A stretch of 64,000 nucleotides of DNA from Streptomyces sp. NBC_01353 (lineage in GTDB: Bacteria > Actinomycetota > Actinomycetes > Streptomycetales > Streptomycetaceae), in assembly GCF_036237275.1 (NCBI RefSeq), contig NZ_CP108352.1, forward strand, positions 3,286,001-3,350,000. Reading direction: 5' to 3'. Below are positions 9,897-18,300 of the stretch, piece by piece. Position 1 is the first letter of the stretch. Every line of letters starts with the position of its first letter. The notes beneath the pieces are model-generated. The model did no database searches. It was not told the DNA's origin and was given only the letters and a program-made list of their open reading frames with translations. A program made the translations under genes and the position numbers.

Positions 9897-11381
9897 ATGA
9901 CCGACACCAGCGGCGGCACGGCCGGCACCGCGCCCGGCGACAAGAACGACGCCAAGAACGAGGTCTCGACCGGCGCCTCGACCGACGACCACCGCATCGA
10001 GCACGACTCGATGGGCGAGGTGCGCGTCCCCCGGCACGCCAAGTGGCGGGCGCAGACCCAGCGGGCCGTGGAGAACTTCCCCATCTCGGGGCAGCGGCTC
10101 GAACGGGCCCATATCGAGGCTCTCGCCCGGATCAAGGCCGCGGCCGCCAAGGTCAACGCCGAGCTCGGGGTGATCGACCAGGACCTCGCCACAGCCATCC
10201 AGGAGGCGGCCGCCGAAGTCGCCGAGGGCCGCTGGGACGAGCACTTCCCGGTCGACGTCTTCCAGACCGGATCGGGCACCTCGTCCAACATGAACACCAA
10301 CGAGGTCATCGCCACCCTCGCCACCGAGCGGCTGATCGACCTCCCCGGGGGCCGGAGCGTCCACCCCAACGACCATGTGAACGCCTCCCAATCGTCCAAC
10401 GACGTCTTCCCGTCCTCGATCCACATCGCCGCCACGGCCGCCGTCACCCGCGACCTGATCCCGGCCCTCGATCATCTGGCTGAATCCCTGGAGCGGAAAT
10501 CAGCCGAATTCGCGGACGTGGTGAAGTCCGGCCGTACGCATCTGATGGACGCCACACCAGTAACACTCGGACAGGAGTTCGGCGGCTACGCGGCCCAGGT
10601 CCGGTACGGGATCGAGCGGCTGCACGCCTCGCTGCCCCGGCTCGCCGAACTCCCCCTCGGCGGTACGGCGGTGGGCACCGGCATCAACACGCCGCCCGGC
10701 TTCTCCGCCGCGGTCATCGCCGAGATCGCCGACGCGACCGGTCTGCCGCTCACCGAAGCCCGCGACCACTTCGAGGCGCAGGGCGCCCGGGACGGCCTGG
10801 TGGAGACGTCCGGGCAGCTCAGGACCATCGCCGTCGGTCTCACGAAGATCTCCAACGATCTGCGCTGGATGGCGAGCGGCCCGCGCACGGGCCTCGCCGA
10901 GATCAACCTCCCCGACCTCCAGCCCGGCTCGTCGATCATGCCGGGCAAGGTGAACCCGGTCGTCCCCGAGGCGGTCCTCATGGTCGCCGCGCAGGTGACC
11001 GGGAACGACACCACGGTGGCGGTCGCCGGCGCGGCCGGCAACTTCGAGCTCAACGTGATGCTCCCGGTGATCGCCAAGAATCTCCTGGAGTCCGTACGGC
11101 TGCTCGCCAACGCCTCTCGTCTCTTCGCGGACCGGACGGTCGACGGCATCACCGCCAACGTCGAGCGGGCCCGGGAGTACGCCGAGTCCTCGCCGTCCGT
11201 CGTCACCCCGCTGAACAAGTACATCGGATACGAGGAGGCCGCGAAGGTGGCCAAGAAGTCCCTGGCGGAGCGGAAGACGATCCGGCAGGTGGTGCTCGAG
11301 TCCGGCTATGTGGAGAAGGGCGACCTCACCGTCGAACAACTCGACGAAGCGCTCGACGTGCTGCGTATGACTCATCCGTGA
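9897..11381 (+). CDS. fumC: Class II fumarate hydratase FumC
   Basis: Iron-independent, oxygen-stable fumarase; it interconverts fumarate and L-malate. The 494-residue protein shows the class II superfamily motifs: [14 protein letters not shown], the [14 protein letters not shown] stretch that supplies the substrate-binding His, and the signature [11 protein letters not shown] at about 344-354 with the catalytic Ser loop. The first 35 residues are a Gly/Thr/Asp-rich extension not needed for the fold. The ATG at 9897 has GGAGG eight bases upstream; an in-frame ATG at 9882 overlaps that site and is unlikely. The class I enzyme is at 4506-6173. Confidence 0.96.
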   Translation: MTDTSGGTAGTAPGDKNDAKNEVSTGASTDDHRIEHDSMGEVRVPRHAKWRAQTQRAVENFPISGQRLERAHIEALARIKAAAAKVNAELGVIDQDLATAIQEAAAEVAEGRWDEHFPVDVFQTGSGTSSNMNTNEVIATLATERLIDLPGGRSVHPNDHVNASQSSNDVFPSSIHIAATAAVTRDLIPALDHLAESLERKSAEFADVVKSGRTHLMDATPVTLGQEFGGYAAQVRYGIERLHASLPRLAELPLGGTAVGTGINTPPGFSAAVIAEIADATGLPLTEARDHFEAQGARDGLVETSGQLRTIAVGLTKISNDLRWMASGPRTGLAEINLPDLQPGSSIMPGKVNPVVPEAVLMVAAQVTGNDTTVAVAGAAGNFELNVMLPVIAKNLLESVRLLANASRLFADRTVDGITANVERAREYAESSPSVVTPLNKYIGYEEAAKVAKKSLAERKTIRQVVLESGYVEKGDLTVEQLDEALDVLRMTHP

Positions 11382-11425
11382 CCTGTACCGCAGCGACGAA
11401 CGGGGCCCGCCCCTAAGATCTGCGC

Positions 11426-12091
11426 ATGACAGGATCGGGCGGCCCTCAGCACTGGGCGCCGGGGGAGCACATTCTCTGGCGCTACCGCGGCAACGGCTCC
11501 GGCGCGGTGCACATCTGCCGGCCGGTGACCGTCGTCGAGGACACCCCCGAGCTGCTCGCCGTGTGGATGGCCCCGGGCACCGAGTGCGTCAAGCCGGTGC
11601 TCTCCGACGGAACACCCGTACACGAGGAGCCGCTCGCCACCCGGTACACCGCCCCGCGCACCACCGCCCGCGCCCGCTGGTTCGGCACAGGGGTACTGAA
11701 ACTGGCCAGACCGGCGGAGCCCTGGTCGGTCTGGCTGTTCTGGGATCGCGGCTGGCGCTTCCGCAGCTGGTACGTGAATCTCGAGGAGCCGCGCACCCGG
11801 TGGTCCGGCGGTATCGACTCCGAGGACCACTTCCTCGACATCTCCGTCTATCCCGACCGCAGCTGGCTGTGGCGGGACGAGGACGAGTTCGCGCAGGCCC
11901 AGCGGGCCGGTCTGATGGACGCGGCGCTGGCCGCGCGGGTGCGGGAGGCGGGCCGCGCCGCGGTCGAGGTGATCGGGGCGTGGGACGCGCCTTTCTCCGA
12001 CGGATGGGAGGACTGGCGGCCCGATCCCCGGTGGACCGTGCCCGAGCTGCCCTCGGACTGGGATCGCACTCCGGCGCACACGGCACCGTGA
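11426..12091 (+). CDS. DUF402 domain protein (FomD-like)
   Basis: 221 residues. The centre (about 75-170) fits the DUF402 beta-barrel: WFGTGVLKL, then WSVWLFWDRGWRFRSWYVNLEEP, then DHFLDISVYPDRSWLWRDEDEF, with conserved Trp, Tyr and acidic residues that in FomD coordinate a metal for nucleotide hydrolysis. The C-terminal tail is WDWRP-like and charged. It follows fumC by 44 bases on the same strand and may be co-transcribed. DUF402 proteins include nucleoside diphosphatases and ribonuclease G-like proteins; the substrate here is unknown. Confidence 0.85.
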   Translation: MTGSGGPQHWAPGEHILWRYRGNGSGAVHICRPVTVVEDTPELLAVWMAPGTECVKPVLSDGTPVHEEPLATRYTAPRTTARARWFGTGVLKLARPAEPWSVWLFWDRGWRFRSWYVNLEEPRTRWSGGIDSEDHFLDISVYPDRSWLWRDEDEFAQAQRAGLMDAALAARVREAGRAAVEVIGAWDAPFSDGWEDWRPDPRWTVPELPSDWDRTPAHTAP

Positions 12092-12220
12092 GACCCTTGA
12101 TGCGCCCCCGGGGTGCAAACGTAGGATCGTCCTCCGCAAGGCGGTGATCAACCGAACGAGGCGTCAACCACAGAGCGCAGCGCAGGACCTGACCGTAAGT
12201 CATTCTTGAGGGGGAGAGCA

Positions 12221-12385
12221 GTGCCGGACGTGTGCCCGGGTGTGCCGACCCCTGTCGTAGCCGCTGCTCGCGGGGCATTCACATCCACCGCGTGCCAGGG
12301 GTTTATCCCCGGTGAAGGCGCGGCATCGGCGAGAAGAGCGAGTGCATCGCACCACCGGCCCGGACGGACGGAATCCCACGCGTGA
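12221..12385 (+). CDS. Candidate 54-residue leader ORF before the SpoIIE-type phosphatase
   Basis: A GTG at 12221 is preceded by GGGGGAGA with good spacing. The frame runs 54 codons and ends in a TGA at 12383-12385, which overlaps the GTG start of the phosphatase (GTGA). That is the arrangement of a translationally coupled leader. Against it, about a third of codons end in A or T, far from the near-total G/C of neighbouring genes, and the peptide has no recognisable features. It may be a regulatory uORF rather than a functional protein, or chance. Confidence 0.3.
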   Translation: MPDVCPGVPTPVVAAARGAFTSTACQGFIPGEGAASARRASASHHRPGRTESHA

Positions 12386-14586
12386 CGGAGCATCCCACCT
12401 CCCACGAAGGCCGGCAGCCGCTGGCTGCCCGGTCGCACGAGCGCACCCGCCCCCGCCAGGAAGCGGCCGAGGCCCCGGTGCCGGCGCAGCCCGGCGCGGC
12501 CGGTCACCGGCCCGGCGCCGCGGACGGTCGGTCCGGCGACACCGCGGGCTCGGGCCGCGCCGGTACGGGAGCCCCCGTGCCCGGTCAGGTGACGCCGCCC
12601 ACGTCGGGCCCCACCGGAAGCACGTCGGCCGGACATGACGGCGCGTCGGCCGAGCACGGCGGCACGACGCCCGGCCATGGAGCCGCGCCGGCCGGACGCG
12701 GAGGCGCGCCCACCGGCCAGGCGGGCGAATCGGCAGCGCATGGCGGCGGATCGGCCGCACACGGTGCCGGCGCCCCGCACGGAGCCGGATCCGCCCCACA
12801 GGGCCCCGGGTCCGCCGGGCAGTCCGGAGCGCCTGCCGCCGCGATGGCCGTGAACGTCGCCCCGGGCGCGGCGGCCCCGCAGGATGTGCTGGCGGCCCGG
12901 CGCGAGGGGGACCGGCTGCGTTTCGTGGGCGCGGCGACCCGGCGGATCGCGCGCGGGATAGACCTCGACGAGATCGTGCTCGGTCTCTGCCGGGCGACCG
13001 TGCCGACCTTCTCCGACGCGATCCTGGTCTATCTGCGCGATCCGCTCCCGGTGGGCGACGAGCGGCCGGTGGCGCCGTTCGTGCTGCGGCTGCGGCGCAC
13101 CGACCGGCTCCGTTTAGCGGAGGTGGAGGGCGAGGAGCTCGCGCTCGTCCCCGACCCCGACCCGACCCCGGCCGCCGAGCTGTGCGAGGTCCGCTCCGGC
13201 GGCGCGCTCGCCGAAGTGCTGCGCGGGGTGCGGCCGGTCTTCGGCGACTCCGCCGCCGCCCGTGCCGCGCTGCCCGAACTGCTCGGGCCCGAGCATGTGC
13301 TGCCCGGCGGGCACCGGGCGATCCTCGCCCCGCTGCGGGGCCGTCGCCGCGTCATCGGCGCCGCGGTCTTCCTGCGCCGGCCCGAGCGGCCCGGCTTCGA
13401 GCCCAACGATCTCCTGGTCGCGGCCCAGCTGGCGACCCACACCGCGCTCGGCATCGACAAGGCCGTGCTGTACGGCCGCGAGGCGTACATCGCCGACGAG
13501 CTCCAGCGCACGATGCTCCCGGACTCGCTGCCGCAGCCGACCGGTGTCCGGCTCGCCTCCCGCTATCTGCCGGCCGCCGAGACCGCCCGCGTCGGCGGCG
13601 ACTGGTACGACGCGATCCCGCTGCCCGGCAGCCGGGTGGCGCTGGTCGTCGGCGACGTGATGGGTCACTCCATGACATCCGCGGCGATCATGGGCCAGCT
13701 GCGGACCACGGCGCAGACCCTGGCCGGGCTCGACCTGCCGCCGCAGGAGGTGCTGCACCACCTGGACGAGCAGGCCCAGCGGCTCGGCCAGGACCGGATG
13801 GCGACCTGCATGTACGCGGTGTACGACCCGGTCTCGCACCGGATCACCATCGCCAACGCCGGTCATCCGCCACCGATACTGCTCCACCTCGGCGGCCGCG
13901 CGGAGGTCCTGCGCGTACCGCCGGGGGCGCCGATCGGCGTGGGCGGGGTCGACTTCGAGGCGGTGGAGCTGGACGCCCCGGCGGGCGCCACGCTGCTGCT
14001 CTACACGGACGGCCTGGTCGAGTCCCGGCTGCGGGACGTGTGGACCGGGATAGAGCAGCTGCGGGAGCGCCTCGCGGCGACGGCCCAGCTGACCGGTCCG
14101 GATCACTCGCCGCCCCTCGAGGCGCTCTGCGACGACGTCCTCGACATGCTCGGCCCGGGCGACCGGGACGACGACATCGCGCTGCTCGCGGCCCGTTTCG
14201 ACGGGATCGCGCCCAGCGACGTGGCGTACTGGTTCCTGGAACCGGAGGACGCGGCCCCGGGGCGCGCCCGGCGGCTCGCGCGACGGGCGCTCGCCCGCTG
14301 GGACCTGGAGGAGCTTTCGGACTCGGTCGAGCTGCTGATCAGCGAGGTCGTGACGAACGCCGTGCGGTACGCGGAGCGGCCTGTGACCCTGCGGCTGCTG
14401 AAGACCGATGTCCTGCGCTGCGAGGTCGGCGACGACTCCCCGCAGCTGCCCCGGCAGCGCCGGGCGCGCGACACCGACGAGGGCGGGCGTGGGCTGTTCC
14501 TGGTGAACCGGCTGGCCCGGCGGTGGGGGGCGACGCGGCTCTCGGGCGGCAAGGTCGTCTGGTTCGAGCTGTCCACACGGACGTAG
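12382..14586 (+). CDS. SpoIIE-family PP2C phosphatase with GAF-like and C-terminal anti-sigma kinase (HATPase) domains
   Basis: 734 residues. Residues 1-165 are low complexity, rich in Gly, Ala, Pro and His. A GAF-like sensor covers about 175-370. The PPM/SpoIIE phosphatase follows: VGGDWYDA at about 405 and VGDVMGHSM at about 422 supply metal ligands, and LLYTDGLVESR lies at about 540. The C-terminus (about 610-734) is an RsbW-like HATPase with ISEVVTNAVRYA near 650 and GRGLFLVNRLA near 700. Such proteins control partner-switching of alternative sigma factors: one domain dephosphorylates an anti-anti-sigma, the other is a kinase and anti-sigma. GTG start with a weak ribosome site. No sigma factor gene is adjacent. 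Confidence 0.93.
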   Translation: MTEHPTSHEGRQPLAARSHERTRPRQEAAEAPVPAQPGAAGHRPGAADGRSGDTAGSGRAGTGAPVPGQVTPPTSGPTGSTSAGHDGASAEHGGTTPGHGAAPAGRGGAPTGQAGESAAHGGGSAAHGAGAPHGAGSAPQGPGSAGQSGAPAAAMAVNVAPGAAAPQDVLAARREGDRLRFVGAATRRIARGIDLDEIVLGLCRATVPTFSDAILVYLRDPLPVGDERPVAPFVLRLRRTDRLRLAEVEGEELALVPDPDPTPAAELCEVRSGGALAEVLRGVRPVFGDSAAARAALPELLGPEHVLPGGHRAILAPLRGRRRVIGAAVFLRRPERPGFEPNDLLVAAQLATHTALGIDKAVLYGREAYIADELQRTMLPDSLPQPTGVRLASRYLPAAETARVGGDWYDAIPLPGSRVALVVGDVMGHSMTSAAIMGQLRTTAQTLAGLDLPPQEVLHHLDEQAQRLGQDRMATCMYAVYDPVSHRITIANAGHPPPILLHLGGRAEVLRVPPGAPIGVGGVDFEAVELDAPAGATLLLYTDGLVESRLRDVWTGIEQLRERLAATAQLTGPDHSPPLEALCDDVLDMLGPGDRDDDIALLAARFDGIAPSDVAYWFLEPEDAAPGRARRLARRALARWDLEELSDSVELLISEVVTNAVRYAERPVTLRLLKTDVLRCEVGDDSPQLPRQRRARDTDEGGRGLFLVNRLARRWGATRLSGGKVVWFELSTRT

Positions 14587-14609
14587 AGCCGCACGGCTCA
14601 AGCAACGGC

Positions 14610-14640
14610 GAAGGCCGGACCTGAGGGAGGTCCGGCCTTC
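14610..14640. terminator. Bidirectional hairpin terminator
   Basis: A perfect 13-bp stem (14610-14622 with 14628-14640) and 5-base loop lie between the phosphatase and the convergent PBP gene. Confidence 0.75.
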
Positions 14641-14646
14641 GTCATG

Positions 14647-16821
14647 TCACTGCTCGGGGCGCTCGTCGCCGCCGAAGTCCGGCGGTTCGATCGTCGGACC
14701 GGTCGGGTCCGTCGTCCCGGTCGGCTGGGGCGGCACCGTGATCGTGTCCGTCGGCTGCGGCGGCGTGGTCGCCGTCGAGCTCGGCGGCGGCGTCGGGTCC
14801 GGGGAGCCGGTGGTGGGCGGCGGGGTCGACGTCGGGGCCTCGGTGGTCCGGGTCGGGGTCGGGTTCGGCTCCAGGACCGAGGAGTCCTCGGTCTCCAGGT
14901 CGAAGCGGGTGTCCGAGCCGCCGCCGAGGGCGGCGGTGGTGTAGTCGCCCCAGATCTGGGCGGGGGTCCTGCCGCCGTTGGCGCGGCCCTCGTTGATCGT
15001 GTCGGTGAGGGTGACCTGGTTGCCCTTGGCGTCCTCGCCGAAGAGGCCGACGGCGGTGACCAGTTCGGGCGTGTAGCCGACGAACCAGGCGGAGCGGTTG
15101 TTCTCCGACGTACCCGTCTTGCCGGCCGCGTCGTAGTCGCCGGCCGCCCGGGTGCCGGAACCGCTGGTGACGACGCCGGTCATGGCCTTGGTGACGGTGT
15201 CGGCGGTCTCGCGGCTGACGACCTGGTCGCCGGTCGCCTTCACCGGCTCGACCTTGCGGTCCTTGTGCTCGGCGGACTTCACGATGGTCGGGGTGACCTT
15301 CACACCGTGGTTGTCGAGCGTCGCGTAGGCGCCGGCCATGTCCCAGGTGGAGGCGCCCATGGTGCCGAGCGACATCGCGGGGCTCTCACCGAAGTCCGGG
15401 CCGTCCTTGAGGCCAAGGTCGAGGGCCGTCCGCTTCACGTGTCCCGGGCCGACGTCCACGATCATCTGGGCGTAGACCGAGTTGATCGAGCTGTTGGTGG
15501 CCTTCTGGACGGTGACGGGGCCGTACTTCCTGTCGTCCTCGTTCTGCGGGGCGAAGGGGATGTCGCTGCCTACGACCGGCGTCCGGCTGTCGCCGTTGTA
15601 GATGGTGCCGAGGCCGATCTTCCGCTCGTCCTGGGTCTCGGCGTCGTTCTCGAGCGCGGAGGCGAGGACGATCGGCTTGAAGGTCGAGGCGGGCTGGTAG
15701 TCGCGGCGGGTGGCGTTCGACGTCCAGTGCTCGGTGGCGCCGATGCCTCCGTAGAGGGCGAGGACCTTGCCGGTCTTCGGGTCGACGGACGTGGCGCCGG
15801 CCTGGACGGTGGCGTCCTTCTTGTCGCCCTTGCGGTCGAGCTTCTCCTCCAGCTGTCGGTCGACCGCCGCGACGAGGGCCTTCTGCTTCTTCTCGTCGAT
15901 GTTGAGGGTGATCGTCCAGCCGCCGGCCTTGATGTCCTCGGCGCTGAGGCCCTGACGCATCAGCTCCTGGTTGGCGGCCTCGACGAGGTAGCCGCGCTGG
16001 CCCTCCATGCCGGGGGCGGCCTTCTCCTTCTGCGGGACGGGGAACTTCAGCGTGGCGCGTTCCGTCGGGTCGAGCCAGCCCTCCTCGACCATGTTGTCGA
16101 GGGTGTAGTTCCAGCGCTCCTCGACGAGCTTGCGGCCGGTCGGGCTGGCGGCGGTCCAGTCGTACTGGTTCGGGGCCTGGAGCAGCGAGGCGAGGTAGGC
16201 GCCCTGGGCGACGTTCAGCTTGGAGGCGTCGACACCGTAGTACGACTGCGCCGCGGCCTGGATGCCGTAGGCGCTGCGGCCGTAGAAGCTCGTGTTCATG
16301 TACCCGGCGAGGATCTCGGGCTTCCCCATTTGCTGGTCGACCTTGAGCGCGATGACCATTTCCTTGAGCTTGCGCGTCGCGGTCTGGTCCTGGCTCAGGT
16401 AGAAGTTCTTGACGTACTGCTGGGTGATGGTCGAGCCACCCTGCTTGCCCTTGCCGGTGATCGTGGACCAGGCGGCGCGGGTGGTGCCCTTGATGTCGAC
16501 GCCGTTGTCCTTGTAGAAGGACTTGTTCTCCGCGGCGACGAAGGCGTTCTGGACCGGTACGGGGATCTTCTCCAGGCCCACGATCTCGCGGTTGATCTCG
16601 CCGGTCCGGGCGAGGATCTTGCCGTTGGCGTACTTGTAGACGTTGCTCTGCATGGTCGCCTGGGCGTTGGCGATCGGCACCGGGACCATCAGATAGACCA
16701 CGTAGAAGGCGCCCATCACGAGAAGGCAGCCGACGAAGAACGTGCCCAGGATCTTCTTCCAGGTGAAGAGTCGGCGTATCCGCCCGCCCTTCTTCCCCTG
16801 GCTTTTGTCCGCTCGGCCCAT
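14647..16821 (-). CDS. Bifunctional class A penicillin-binding protein
   Basis: 724 residues. It polymerises glycan strands and cross-links peptides during cell-wall synthesis. A cytoplasmic basic tail and one membrane segment (about 24-47) precede the GT51 transglycosylase, with catalytic Glu98 in VAAENKSFYKDNG and GGSTITQQYVKN at 128-139. The transpeptidase has Ser379 in STFK, the SxN motif at Ser445-Ile-Asn447, and KTGT starting at Lys568. The last 80 residues are a Pro/Thr-rich tail, common in actinobacterial PBPs, outside the membrane. It is monocistronic; the start follows a 274-base upstream gap shared with the divergent PadR operon. Confidence 0.95.
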   Translation of the reverse strand: MGRADKSQGKKGGRIRRLFTWKKILGTFFVGCLLVMGAFYVVYLMVPVPIANAQATMQSNVYKYANGKILARTGEINREIVGLEKIPVPVQNAFVAAENKSFYKDNGVDIKGTTRAAWSTITGKGKQGGSTITQQYVKNFYLSQDQTATRKLKEMVIALKVDQQMGKPEILAGYMNTSFYGRSAYGIQAAAQSYYGVDASKLNVAQGAYLASLLQAPNQYDWTAASPTGRKLVEERWNYTLDNMVEEGWLDPTERATLKFPVPQKEKAAPGMEGQRGYLVEAANQELMRQGLSAEDIKAGGWTITLNIDEKKQKALVAAVDRQLEEKLDRKGDKKDATVQAGATSVDPKTGKVLALYGGIGATEHWTSNATRRDYQPASTFKPIVLASALENDAETQDERKIGLGTIYNGDSRTPVVGSDIPFAPQNEDDRKYGPVTVQKATNSSINSVYAQMIVDVGPGHVKRTALDLGLKDGPDFGESPAMSLGTMGASTWDMAGAYATLDNHGVKVTPTIVKSAEHKDRKVEPVKATGDQVVSRETADTVTKAMTGVVTSGSGTRAAGDYDAAGKTGTSENNRSAWFVGYTPELVTAVGLFGEDAKGNQVTLTDTINEGRANGGRTPAQIWGDYTTAALGGGSDTRFDLETEDSSVLEPNPTPTRTTEAPTSTPPPTTGSPDPTPPPSSTATTPPQPTDTITVPPQPTGTTDPTGPTIEPPDFGGDERPEQ

Positions 16822-17071
16822 GTGCTTCGTCGCTCCGCTCGTCGTGGTCGCAGGTCTGGTGCCCGCGCCGAATCAGCTCAGCAAGCTAACACCGCTGATG
16901 CTGACAAAGTGCACTCGATCCGGTCTTTTCCGGACGTGAGAATCAGCACCCGTCCCCGCTGGAACCGACGCTCCTGGAACCGGGATGGTTGCGCATCGTC
17001 GGCCACATCACCCGTTATCGCTGGTCACATCACCCGATTTCGCCGATCTCGACGGCTATTCATCATGGGTA

Positions 17072-17084
17072 TACACCGGGTGTA
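17072..17084. promoter_or_regulatory. Palindromic operator, probably for PadR
   Basis: TACACCGGGTGTA is a perfect 13-base palindrome ending 11 bases before the PadR ATG. PadR-family regulators typically bind such short palindromes at their own promoters and usually repress an adjacent ABC exporter. Confidence 0.55.
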
Positions 17085-17095
17085 GAGTGACAGGC

Positions 17096-17620
17096 ATGTC
17101 AATCGGACACACCCTTCTCGGGCTCCTGGAGTCCGGTCCGCGCCATGGCTACGACCTCAAGCGCGCCTTCGACGAGAAGTTCGGCCACGACCGCCCGCTG
17201 CACTACGGGCAGGTCTACTCGACGATGTCCCGGCTGCTGAAGAACGGCCTCGTCGAGGTCGACGGCATCGAGGCCGGCGGCGGCCCCGAGCGGAAGCGGT
17301 ACGCCATCACCGAGGCCGGCGTCACCGATGTCGAGCAGTGGCTGCGACGCCCCGAGAAGCCGGAGCCGTACCTCCAGTCCACGCTCTACACGAAAGTCGT
17401 CCTCGCGCTGCTCACCGGACGCGGGGCCGCCGAGCTGCTCGACGTCCAGCGCGCGGAGCATCTGCGGCTGATGCGGGAGCTGACCCGGCGCAAGAAGGAC
17501 GGCGACCTCGCCGACCAGCTGATCTGCGACCACGCCCTGTTCCACCTCGAAGCCGATCTGCGCTGGCTGGAACTGACCGCCGCCCGGCTCGACCGGCTCG
17601 CCGAGGAGATCCGCCGATGA
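17096..17620 (+). CDS. PadR family transcriptional regulator
   Basis: 174 residues. The N-terminal winged helix reads GHTLLGLLESGPRHGYDLKR, then HYGQVYSTMSRLLKNGLVEVD and the wing GGPERKRYAITEAGV, the standard PadR pattern. The C-terminal half is the Vir-like dimerisation helix bundle. The ATG at 17096 is chosen because the upstream in-frame residues do not fit the family. It overlaps the ABC ATPase gene by 4 bases (ATGA), the usual layout of a PadR-controlled antibiotic or peptide exporter. Confidence 0.92.
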   Translation: MSIGHTLLGLLESGPRHGYDLKRAFDEKFGHDRPLHYGQVYSTMSRLLKNGLVEVDGIEAGGGPERKRYAITEAGVTDVEQWLRRPEKPEPYLQSTLYTKVVLALLTGRGAAELLDVQRAEHLRLMRELTRRKKDGDLADQLICDHALFHLEADLRWLELTAARLDRLAEEIRR

Positions 17621-18300
17621 CCACGACCCCCCTGCTCCGGGCGAGCGGCCTGGACAAGGCGTACGGACCGACGCCGGCGCTCTCGGGCGCCGAGTTCGCC
17701 ATCCGGGCCGGCGAGGTCGTCGCCGTCATGGGCCCCTCGGGCTCCGGGAAGTCCACCCTGCTGCACTGCCTCGCCGGGATCGTGCGGCCCGACGCCGGCA
17801 CCATCACCTACGACGGGCGTGAGCTGAGCGCGATGTCGGACGGCGAGCGCAGCGCCCTGCGCCGTTCCGACTTCGGCTTCGTCTTCCAGTTCGGACAGCT
17901 GGTGCCGGAGCTGACCTGTGTCGAGAACGTCGCCCTTCCGCTGCGTTTGAACGGCGAGCGGCGCAAGAGCGCCGAACAGCGCGCGCGGGACTGGCTCGCA
18001 CGTCTGGAGGTCGACGACATCGCCGCCAAGCGGCCCGGTGAGATATCCGGCGGCCAGGGCCAGCGGGTGGCGGTCGCCCGCGCGCTCGTCAGCGCCCCGC
18101 GCGTGCTCTTCGCCGACGAGCCGACCGGAGCGCTCGACTCCCTCAACGGCGAGCGCGTGATGCAGCTGCTCACGGACGCGGCCCGGGACACCGGCGCCGC
18201 CGTCGTCCTCGTCACCCACGAGGCCCGGGTCGCCGCCTACTCCGACCGCGAGGTCATCGTCCGCGACGGCGCCGTCCGCGACACGGAGTGGGCGGTATGA
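17617..18300 (+). CDS. ABC transporter ATP-binding protein (MacB/LolD type)
   Basis: 227 residues. Walker A is MGPSGSGKSTLLHC (about 38-51), a Q-loop lies in FGFVFQFGQLVPELT, the signature reads SGGQGQRVAVARAL, Walker B is RVLFADEPTGALDS, and the switch His is in VLVTHEARVA. The GALDS after Walker B and the short size are typical of ATPases partnering FtsX/MacB-like permeases, which is exactly the next gene. It overlaps the genes on both sides by 4 bases, so the three are one tightly coupled operon. Confidence 0.95.
   Translation: MTTTPLLRASGLDKAYGPTPALSGAEFAIRAGEVVAVMGPSGSGKSTLLHCLAGIVRPDAGTITYDGRELSAMSDGERSALRRSDFGFVFQFGQLVPELTCVENVALPLRLNGERRKSAEQRARDWLARLEVDDIAAKRPGEISGGQGQRVAVARALVSAPRVLFADEPTGALDSLNGERVMQLLTDAARDTGAAVVLVTHEARVAAYSDREVIVRDGAVRDTEWAV

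Noticed and set aside
14960-16800. PBP tail (Pro/Thr-rich C-terminus) as a separate gene
   Set aside because: It is continuous with the transpeptidase frame and typical of actinobacterial class A PBPs.
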